DNA of 64,000 nt from Fragum whitleyi (taxonomy: Eukaryota > Mollusca > Bivalvia > Cardiida > Cardiidae), in the NCBI GenBank assembly GCA_948146395.1, contig OX411552.1, positions 13,748,957 through 13,812,956 of the forward strand. The letters are read 5' to 3'. Below, one piece after another: positions 11,850 through 23,200 of this stretch. Numbering within the stretch: the stretch's first letter is position 1; each line of letters begins with the position of its first letter. A program made the position numbers and the translations under genes. The notes beneath the pieces were generated by a model. The model was not told where the DNA came from and searched no databases. It saw only the letters and a list, made by a program, of their open reading frames with translations.

Positions 11850-12216
11850 TTTTTAATAAATGAATGAATAAATGAATGAACTAAATAATGAATGAATGAA
11901 TGAATGAATGAATTTATTTATGTATTGATAAATTGATTAATTAATATATTGAAAAATGGATTTATGAATGAATGAATGAATTAATTCAAGAATGAAGGAA
12001 TAAATGAATTAAGTCATGAACGAACGAATGAATGAATGAATGAATGAATGAATGAATGAATGAATGAATGAATGAGTGAGTGAGTAAGTGAGTTAGTGAG
12101 TGAGTGAGTGAATGAATGAATGAATGAATGAATAAATAAATAAATGTTTGAATGAATGAATGAATGAATGAATGAATGAATGAATGAATGAATGAATGAA
12201 TGAATGAATGAATGAA
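11850..12216. repeat. TGAA microsatellite (copy 2)
   Basis: Twin of 2690-3076 with five fewer tetranucleotide units. Slippage since duplication, or between haplotypes, explains the difference. Confidence 0.95.
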
Positions 12217-14138
12217 AGCATGTGACATCCATTTCGCTGCGCCGCTACTTTGCGTTGGCTTCTCTCTTGGGAAGATACTTTTTATTCCACTACACTGAAA
12301 TGGTCACATTATTATTATTTTTTTTCTTTTTCAATTGAAATTGAGCGATCCGATCCATCTTAAGAGTTTTCCTCAGGACCATCATCTTGTCGAATCAAGG
12401 GCTACGACCGTTTGATTTATCATATTCGAGAAGAAGCTAACGATTCCATACCCCTTGGCTTGTGAAGATGCAGGTCAATCGGCAGGTCTGTTTGTGGTAT
12501 GGTACTTCAAGTACTTTGAGGTCCAGAATAACAACAACAACAGCCGACTTAACTTCGAAGGTAAAGACCGAAGACGACGGTTTCCTGTCGAATACACCAT
12601 TATCTGCTTTTGTTTACTACTGCTTTTGTGAACTTATTACGTTTATTCTATTCCGAATGATCAATATGGTCAGAAACTACATAATCAATAAAAAGTGAAC
12701 TCGCCCCTGTTTGTTTCGACCCACAAATTGCTCTACAGTCAATTAACCAGTTCCGTACCATGACCAGTTCCGGTCCACTTTGAAAAATATAGTAAAAATT
12801 CTCTGTTGTCAACAGAAATATCAGCTATTAAATTGTTTGTGTCCAAAAGGCCTATCATATTCTCTGCAAAATATATTTTTCAGCAGGAGAAATCATTTAA
12901 TTTCTCCTGAAACTTGTCCCTTTCACCATGTTACGTATCTTGCATGAAAGGCCATTACAGACACCTAAAATATGTTTCTCCAGAATAAAAACTCAAATTC
13001 TGGCTGAAATAAGCATGTAATGGAAGCCAATATTTGTTCAAATTATGCAAGAATTTCTCATTTAAAGAAGTTTGCTCTGCTTTTTTCTACTATTATACTT
13101 TTCTTTAAACCTGATTTTTTTTAGAAAGATCTAAATGTTTTATTTCAATTTTTTAAAAGAAAAAATGGGGTTACCTTGCTTATTTTTCTGTCAGAGCCGT
13201 TTGAAAATAGGTACCAAAAACATTAAGTGCACTTTAGTTCCTACCATTGAATTTCTTTGAAATAACACCCTTGGTTTGAAGTTATCATTTTTGGACAAAT
13301 TAATATTCTGAAAGCAAGTGATTTGTGTTTTATTGAAAAATGACATTCCAATCCCCGAATTTATTAAAGAAATATGGAATTTTAATGAAGCAAAAGAAAA
13401 TTATGACATCTTTATTTGGTCCTTAATAATAGAAGTATTTTTCCTCTAAAATTACGGGCTTCTAATACATGCTTCACAGTAGAATAAATATAGTTCTACT
13501 TTTTAACTTTTTCTTATACTCTCAATATAAATTTGTGACATGAAAAAAATGGGGTCACTGTCTTACTCTTTTTAGATATTTGACTCATTTGTTAAAATAA
13601 AGGGAGGTAATTCACACACACACACACACACACAAAAATAAATCTTGGAAATAACAAATCTGTTGGTAGTTTGGTTCAGGGATATGAGGTAGGGTTTCTT
13701 TTTACTATATTCATAAGTTTTATTTGCTTTCTATCAGAAAAATAGGCAAGGAGTAACATTGAATACTGGCTTGTTTTTTCCCTGAATACTCTAAAATCAG
13801 GAAAAATGCTCGTAAAAAATTGGGGAAAAATAAAAATTTTGTTATTTAAACAAATTTGTACATGTTTTGACAACCTTACTTACAGCTCTATCTTAAACAC
13901 AGTTTGAATTTCGATTCATAATTTTATAACGATTACAGAAATGCAAATTGTTTTTTTTATGGGAGAAAATCCAAATCGGATGTGGGGACGTCCTTAACTG
14001 AGGAACAATAACAACTTGAATATCCTTTCCTTTAAATCTGTATCAAATTTTGTTTGTTTTGAATTTGGTTATTTATATTCTTTACAGGACAAATGTCAAT
14101 GTATTAAGATAGCCCTGCCAGTCACTTTATCAGCCAAG

Positions 14139-14255
14139 ATGAAGTCAATAAACTGGCTGAAGTATTGTTGGATAAGAAAGAATTACAGCTCCAACTTCAG
14201 AAGCTATTGTGTGAAAGTTTTGAAGCCCAGAAAAGAAAAAGGACACCAAACAGGG
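14139..14255 (+). CDS. MTG2: MTG2 exon 1 (presequence)
   Basis: Thirty-nine codons ending in phase 0 at a GTAACT donor. An acceptor (TCTTTACAG) at 14086-14087 suggests that about 50 nt of 5' UTR belong to the same exon, with a further untranslated exon upstream. A second frame across 14115-14255 is also open and reads like an amphipathic helix, but its phase cannot join exon 2. This is the least certain of the six exons because presequences are not conserved. Confidence 0.65.
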
Positions 14256-17200
14256 GTAACTGTAGACACATTTTGCTTTTATTCAGAAATTCTCTTGAAC
14301 TTGAATAAGCAATCAAAATTTATCTTACCTTTGAATTAGAGTTTTAGAATAAGCAAATGAAAATTTATAAATCAATTTCAGTATAATTGTATTGTACTCA
14401 TGAATGCTGAGTAATACAAATGATCTACCTGTACGCCTGGGGCAGGCCAGAGGTTATAAACTTTACTCAGGCTTAACTGAGAATTTTCTAAAAATTCAAA
14501 TTTAAATAAATGTATGAAAATAAAAGATAATATTAATAAGTTGTTATTTATAACAACTTATTAATATTATCTTTTATGTTAACTGCATGGCAGTGGCAAA
14601 TCCAGAGGGATTTCAAACGAACCCTCCTCTGTAGCCTAGTTATTTAATGTTCATACAAATACTCGATAAGAATTGTGTGATAGGAGGAAAAAGAAACTTT
14701 TATTTTACTGTATGAACCAACCCCCTTTGAAGAAATGCTGGATCTGCCCCAGCATGGCTGCTTGGCACCTGAACTTCGGTCATTTAGACATTTTTAAATT
14801 TACAGCATTTGGAATAAATACTATTTTACAGGGTCTACATTTACAATGTATGTTGATAGTTTATTAAGCATAGATTATAGCAACAGGCTATTGCTTTGTT
14901 GTTTTTTTTAGCCTAGAAGTTTTAAAGACTTCATGAAAGTGAAGGTTGTTGGGGGTAAAGGAGGGGATGGGGCCTTGTCCTTTTTACGAGCATTTAGACT
15001 AGAATTTGGGGGACCTGACGGGGGGAATGGTGGATGTGGTGGTCATGTGATCTTTACAAGTGAGTATAAATACACAGAGAACTTTAAAGCCATTTTGAGG
15101 AAATTCTAAAAAAGAACTTGCAGACAAATAAATTTTGATGAAAAAAAAAGTTTGACAGTCTTTCAAAAACAACAATGAAATAAAAATAAAAAGAGGGTAG
15201 TTGTATGTTTTGGTGTAGGATTGAGTTATATTTCATCAAATGAAAAACAAAATCTATATTTTCACGAGTTGCTCTGCCACTCATGAATAGAAAATCAATC
15301 AATCTTGCTTGAAAAACAAAAGATTCGTCTATTTCTTTGAGAAAAAATGAAAAATTTAGGACAAAATTTTCTTTAAGTGTGACATTTTGAACATAATTAC
15401 TAAGTTAGGCGCAGCTTAATGACTGACAACATCATAAACAACGGTCATGTTACTTTAAGTAACCTAACCGTTGTTTATGATGTTGTTCAATGAGCTGTGC
15501 CTGGATAACACCAGAAAGAGTGAAATCAATGTAAATGGGTTAAAGTTTTTGATGATTTTACTTGTTAGGCAGTCAGTATTTTAGCTCGACTATTCAAAGA
15601 ATAGGGGGGGGCTATTCTGGTCACCCAGGTGTCAGCATAATGGTTTGGTTAAGTTGTTACGTGCAAGTGTTTAAAATCTCTGTTTCTATTTAAGGTATTG
15701 CTTTGAAACTTTGCACATGCTTCTGTGACCATAATATCCGCCTCTAGACAAAGATTCAATACTCTGATATTGAATTTAGTGGAATTTTAACCATTTGCGG
15801 ACTTACAAATTCTTGGTTAAGTTTTTACGTGCATATGTTGTTTATCTGAATAATTCTGTTTCTATAAAAGCTATTACTTTGAAACTTTACACATGCTTCT
15901 GTGACCATAATATCAGCCTCTTGAAAAAAGATTCATTACTCTGTTAATGAATTTAATGGAATTTTAACCCTTTTCGGACTTAGAAATTCCTGGTTAAGTT
16001 TTTATGTGCAAATGCTGTATATCAGTTATAGCTCTACTCTACCTAGGCTTTTGCTTGGAAACATGCTTCTGTTACCGTGATATCAGCGTCCAGTAGAATT
16101 TTAACCTTTTTAAGACTCAGAAATTCTTGGTTAGGGTCTTGCTTGCAAATGTTATATATCAGTTATATCTCTAATTCTAGTAAAGCTATTGCTTGGAAAC
16201 TTTGCATTTGCTTCTGTGATCATGATAACAGCTTCTTGACAAAGATTCAATTTTCTGGTATTGAATTTAGTGGATTTTTAACCCTTTTCAGACTTAGAAA
16301 TCTTGGTTAAGTTTTTACATGCAACTGATGTACATCTGTAATATTTCTGTATCTACTAGGAAACTTTACACATGCTACTTTGACCATAATATTAGCCCAC
16401 AGAAAAAGACTCATTACTCTGATATCTAATTTTAGTGGAATTTAAACCCTTTTTGGCCTTAAAAATCTTGGTTATGTTTTTATTTGCAACTGTTTTATGT
16501 CAGTTGTATCTCTGTTCCTACGAAAGCTATTGCTTGGAATCTTTGCACATGCTTCTGTGACCATAATATCAGCCTCTAGACAAAGATTCTTTTCTCTTGA
16601 CTTGCATTTTATTGAATTTCAAATGTTGATATTGATTTGCTGTTACTATCCAGCACTAGGAATGGTTGAGCTTCACTGTCCTGCGACAGATCTTGTTCAA
16701 TTCTACACCTGCTTCAATCTTTATACCACAGTTAAAGTCAATCTTTCAATCTGGCTTTCACTAAAGCATTTTCAAGTTCAAGCCTTTTAAGATTCAGAGC
16801 TCAAACTTGGCATGATGCTGTATCTCATTGACAAACAACAGCAGATACTAATGTCATTGTTATTGACAAGGTAAAGGTTATAAATAAGACTATAAACTCC
16901 AAAACTCTGATAGAAATTTATAATACATACTTAGTGTATTATAAGAAAAAAAAAAAACTAACGAGGTTGGGAGAATTGAAAATTGTTTCGGCTCTGTATT
17001 TTAAAACAAATTATCCATCTGATATTTAATGAAAAGAAGAGAGCAAGGGCCCATTTTACTAAACGTCTTGCGCAAAAATTGATTGTTAGTCAAAATCATA
17101 TATTGTACCTGGAGTTTTCATTCATCGTTAGCTCCACTGGCCGAGAGGGCAGCGGGCTATTGTCATAGCATGGTGTCCATGTGTGCATACATGCATGCTT

Positions 17201-20200
17201 CCATCCGTAAACTTTTACTTTAAAAATCTTCCCCTCATAAAGTACTGGATGGATTCAAGTCAAATTTCACAGGAATGGTCCTTAGGTGACCCTCTATCAG
17301 ATTCCTTCAAAGAATTTTAATGGGTTGAAATTCATGGCTGTAGTAGGCATGGCTAATTTCCGTATATGGTGATAGGTGTTTTTTCTCAGAAACTAATTGA
17401 TGGATATAAACCAAACTTCACATTAATTATCCTTGAGTGGCCCTCTATCAGCTACAAATAGTCATTGCGATGGGATGAAAAACATGTCTTTTATGAGCAG
17501 AGGTCAATTCTCTATTTGTTATAAAGTGGCAATCTTGAAATTGATTACTTGAATAATTATTGGTTGACCCTTTATTAGCCTGCACAAAATTATTGTGATT
17601 GGATGAAAAATTATGGCTTTTATGAGCAGAGGTCAATTCTCTTTGTGTTATATGGTGAAATTTGAGATTGATTTTCTCAAGATCTACTTGATGGACATCA
17701 AATAAATTTTACTTGAATGATCCTTGGGTGATCCTTTATTAGCTTGCATAAAAGTATCATGTTCAGATGGAAAATACAACTTTTATGGGCAGAGGTCAAT
17801 TTTTTTTGTTATATAGTGAAAACTTTGAAATTGTTTTTTAGCTCAACTGGCCAAAAGACCAGTGGGCTATTATTATGGTAAAGTGGCTGTGCGTCCAGTG
17901 ATATCCTTTTTCAAAAATCTTCTCCTCATTAACAACTGCATGGATTCCAATCAAATTTCCCAGAAATGTTTCTTTGGTGACCCTCTTTCAGATTTCTTCA
18001 AAGAATTTAAATTGGTTGAAAATTATGGCTTAAGTAGGCGAGTCTGATTTTCAGACATGGTATTAAAAGGTCTATCTCAGAACCTAATAGATGGATATCT
18101 TCAAAATTTTTGCATTTTTACCAGTTCGCACCTTTGTCCATATACTCTTAATTGACCAGATAATTAAAGGTTAATGCTGTATTGACATAAGTGTATACCA
18201 GATTTTTATTTAGAATAATCCTGAGGTGACCCTTTATTAAATGGACTTATCAAGTTTTCATTAGATTTGTCTTTAGAAGACAATTCTAATGGGATAATGC
18301 ATGGCAGAATTCAATATTTAGTTTCTTATCTATAAGCAACCTAAGTTTTTTACCTATGCAAAAAAAGATTGTAAGATGTTTGGTGTGATCCATATTTGTG
18401 ATATATGATGCCATAAAGAACCAATCAGTAATCTGGAAACAAAATGATTTTGGGGCAATATTTGATTTATAAATTTTCAAAAAACAATATTTGAATTGCA
18501 ACTTACTAGCCAACCTCTGATATTTTAAACCACTATCTAATTTTATCATTTATTGATGAATTATTCTTTTCTTCAATAATCGAGCATGAAATTATGAAAC
18601 CTTTTCATGCTCATCTGAAAATGTTCTCAAACTTAAAGTTTGAATAAATGCATGAACATAAAAGTTAATAATAAAATATATCATAACAACTAATTATTAT
18701 TATCTTTTATGTTGATTCAATTATTTTGGTACTACAACCAAAATAAATCTATAATCCCTAGTTGAGTTTTGAGAATCCAGCTGAGAATAATAACTTTTTT
18801 GATAATCTCAGGCCTTTATATTATAGGCACTGAGAACAAAAGGTCCCTGAATGATATACCAGGAATTATCAAAGGAGAACATGGAGTCCCTGGTCAAAAG
18901 AAGAATATGCATGGTAAAAATGCTGAGCACACATACATCAAGGTGAGATATAATCTTTATCCTGCTGAATTTTAATTTTGTTGGAAAATTTGCCAATTTC
19001 TTGGAAATTTCAACTAGTTTTGCACATGTTTACTATGAAAACATTTTATCAGATAAGAAGTGGGTAGTATAGACTATAATCAGGGTTTGACACTAGCTAC
19101 TTTTTGCCACCGGCCTGAAGGGCCTGTTGGCCCTAATTATTACAGGTCCTCCTTGTTAGAGCAGGTCCTAATAGAAAGCTATGTTTGATTTTTAGCAACT
19201 TAACAGGATAAATTACAAGGAAAACATTGTTGGAAAAAGAAGAATTTGATTTTGGAGAGCAATTTTCTTTTTTTCCATGTTTTCCCTTGGGTAATGCAAA
19301 TTTTAGAATTGGAAAGTCAACTTTTTTTTCAAAACTCGACGGATGAGAAATACATAGTTCTGCCATTAACTACAGGCCTGAAGGAGCTGAAACATGGTAA
19401 GATCTACAAGTCTTCCTGTTTGACTTCAACCAGGGTTTTGACCCCCAAAATCTGAAAATATTTTAATTTGACCCCTAGAAATTCATTCCAAGGGGGTCAA
19501 AATACCCCCCCCGGAAGAAATTTCTAGGGGTCAAAATATGGTTTTATACCTTAGATTTTCACAAATTACTATCTAAAGTTCTACAAATTAATTACTTGTT
19601 TCTTTTCATTACAAGAAAAAGTTAAAGTTACTGAAATATGTAAAATTCTACTTATGATTTCATTTTTCTGTCATTTTCACCCCTTTAAATACAGATTTGA
19701 CCCTGAAAATTTCTAAGGTGAGGAGTCAATGACTCCCTAATATCAAACACGAGCCCTGTCTATACTACCTGCCAAAGTTTTTATTCAGCAGGAGTTTGTG
19801 GTGAACAGCAGGAGAAGGGTTAACATAAAAGTTTGGGAATGCACAATAATTTGGAATTAACTTTTTACTTAATGATCAGGGATCGAGACTAACACCAGTC
19901 CTCAGGCCCGAGACCTGTGGATTCTAGGGCGGACTGGTAGATGTTACCATGCTACAGGTCCTTCAGGCCTGTAGTTTTTTGTGGCATTTCATATTGGAAT
20001 TCTGTCCAGTTTGAACAATAATTGCCTTTGAAATACTAAAATTTGCATAATTACCAAATGGAAAACATTGTAGAAAAGAAGAAATTGCTTGTTAAGAGCA
20101 ATTTATTCTTTTCCAACAATGTTTTCCTGGCAATTTATTCCTTAAATTATAAAAATTTAAACATGATTTTCATCATGCAGGACCTGTTATTATCAGGGAG

Positions 20201-23200
20201 GACCTGTAAAATTTTGGGCTAACAGGTCCTTCAGGCTGTTGGCAAAAAGTAGTTGGTGTCAAAGCCTGATGATATTTCTGAAATCATCAAAACATGATTA
20301 TACAGTATTTCTTTGCATCTAATTATTATCCCTCCCCCCCCCCTTTCGAAGAAGAGGGGTATATTGCTTTGCACTTGTCAGTCAGTCCGTCTGTCAGTAG
20401 GCCATTTTTTGTCCAGAGCATATTTCAAGAAGTAAACAAGCTAGAATCATGAAACTTCACAGGTGGATAGATCTTATTGCGGAGAATTGCAGTGCACAAG
20501 AACCATAACTCTACTCATCATATTTTGTGGGTTATTGCCATTTGTTGATTGACGAAGAATAGGCCAGTGACCTGCTTTGAATGGGGTAATAAATATTTTA
20601 CAAACATCTTTTGTTCTTTTAGGTACCTCTTGGAACAATAGTTAAGAGTGAGGATGGACAAGTGCTGACAGATCTAGAGGACGTAAATGACTATTATATC
20701 GCAGCTAAAGGTGGGGCTGGAGGCTATGGTAACCAGTATTTCGCTACCAGTACGGACACAACGCCGAGGTACGCAGAGAGGGGTTCAAACGGGGAGGAGA
20801 GAGTGTTGTACCTGGAGCTGAAGATTATGGCTCATGCTGGACTGGTAAGCTTGACTAACTTTCACTGCTGGGTATTGTCATAGTATAAACAAAATATGGC
20901 CCCAGGGGCCTGTTTTACTATTAGTAAACATCTTGCAAGCATTTTTTTGCTAGTCATAAATTAAAGTTGCTTCTATTGTAGTAATTTTTACATGGAATTC
21001 TGTCATGCACCATCTCCTATGTCCCTTAAATCTGTGATCACAGGACAAAACTTCAGATTGATTTGTGTAAGTGATAATGGGAAACTTATTACTTCAATGA
21101 ATCTTTGTTTAATTTGACCTGATTACAATTTCATCTATGCTCTAATTGGATTTTTGAGTGTCGTTGGAAAACTCTTGCTCATTTAATGAGCCACATCAGA
21201 TCAACTGTAAGGGGTCTGTGCATAACTGTAAAACCATGGCTGTAATTTTCAAACACTTAGAATACCGGAAGGTTACACTGGTAACTCCATTAGCAGGGAA
21301 AATCACTGACTAATTTAACTTAGAGGCCCAGACTGCCAAAATTTAGAATTTAACATTAGAGGTATAGACATTTTCTTGGAAAATCCAGGGGACCAGCTCA
21401 AAATTTTGGGGCAATAGGTGACTGGGTCTCTTCTAATCATAACCTTGAGTAGCTCTACTCTACAAAGCTCTATTCTTTGCTGATTTGTGAATACACCTTT
21501 GTTTGTATAAGCTATTGTTCTAGAGGAAAATGAGACTGTTAATAACATTCCCAAAAAATTTCACATTCTCAAAAAAAAAAGACACAGACCAACCAGTGCT
21601 TTCACAAAGTCTGATCCAATTTGAAAACAGCTATGACTCAATGTTTCCTAAGACAGACAATAAGGAATTGTGTGGCTTTGAAATTGATCAATGCAGGGCT
21701 ACAGATAGAGCTATAGGGTATTTTGGATTTCAAATTGAAATATATCAACACTACTTTCACAAATCCTATATTTTGGGTACTCATTGGAATCGTCTTGTCA
21801 AGACGATTCCAATGAGTATCCACAAAATAGGATGTAATTGAGAAACAAAGATTTTAGGCAGGCTTTAACCCCTCTTATCTGTACCTCTGCCAGTGTGGTG
21901 TCGGTGGTCTAGAGGTTAACCCAAAAGTTTGTTCCCTGTGATCTTGGTTCTTTTATTGGCCCACACACTCGGCACAAGTACTGGCAAATTTTCTCACAAG
22001 CAGAATCAGGAGGGATTACTCTCAGTTGTAAGAACTTGTTCCCCAATTGAAGTGAAATAATTACTTACCAAATATCATTTTTTCACACATATGTAATATT
22101 GTTGGAAGTACCATCCAAAGACTTAAGAGATCAGTAAAATGTTATAATTATTTTGATTTTCAGGTTGGGTTCCCCAATGCTGGCAAGTCTACATTATTAC
22201 AAGCAATATCTCGAGCTAGACCAAAAGTGGCCCCGTACCCCTTCACAACCCTTAGTCCCCATATAGGCATGGTGGAGTATGAAGATAGAGAGCAAGTAGC
22301 AGGTAGGCTTCTCAATCATACATCAGGTTTTGTTTGTTTGAATGGTCGATACCCGACAGCGGCACTCATTCCTTCTGACCATTTGTCTCTCACCTATGGG
22401 TTGATAATCGTAGACCTATGTAAAATAGCAGCTGGAGAATGTGATTGTTGTACTGGTGAGAGAAATACCTCGAATCTATTGTTAGGTGCTCCAGCCCTGC
22501 AATATAACTGAAAAAATGTTGAAAGGGGTGTTAAACTCCATTCAAACAATGATTGTTTGAATGGGGTTTAACGCCTTTTTCAACAATCTTTCAGTTATAT
22601 TGCGGAGGTTGAAGCACTGAACAATGGATTCCTAGTATTTCTCTCATTACATCTTTTCCTAGCCTCCAACTGCTATCTCACATTGGTCTACGATTATCAA
22701 TCTCTTGATGAAAGACAAATAGTTGGAAAGAATGAGTGCCGATGTTGGGGATCCAATCTGGAACATCTGGATTGACAGCCCAAAGCACTACCAACTGCGC
22801 TGTGATTGCAGCTCATCATACATCAAAGCCCAATATTATAAAATATTTCTCATTATCAAATCGGAATTAAATCAAATTGAGATCAAAGCTGTAGTTCTTT
22901 AATAATACCATAATAAATGTAACACAATAGATAATATTATAGGTTGTATGAATAACAACTTATTAACTTTATCTTGTATGTTCATACTTTTATTTGACAA
23001 CATCCTCACAAATTACAAGAGTCATAATTTCATACTGTTCCAAAGTGATAAAAAATTGCAGACAGCATTTAAATATTGTTAAATAAATGCTGACTCAACT
23101 AGTACATACAGTTCTTTCATTACTTTGATAATAGTTAAACTTTTTATTCAAGGTTATAAGGGTCAAAATCTTTCTGATTCTGATTACAGTTGCAGATATA

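Larger units (their letters stand above)
6010..15151. repeat. Tandem duplication, complete downstream unit (copy 2)
   Basis: Inferred full 9142-bp unit. From left to right it holds a truncated tRNA-like SINE head, a Gypsy RT-RNase H fragment and 3' LTR, a palindromic element, a MITE, a GC-rich block, a TGAA microsatellite, and MTG2 exons 1-2. It ends inside MTG2 intron 2. Only 9159-15151 can be checked directly against copy 1. The portion 6010-9158 is predicted to have a twin left of the window. Confidence 0.75.

Noticed and set aside
16077..18047. Several 60-97 codon frames in MTG2 intron 2.
   Set aside because: They lie in degenerate tandem repeats and share that repeat's period; no domain is visible.
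21895..21975. Another tRNA-like SINE head (GGTGGTCTAGAGGTTAACC).
   Set aside because: The A-box-like string is present but no B box or target duplication could be placed with confidence.
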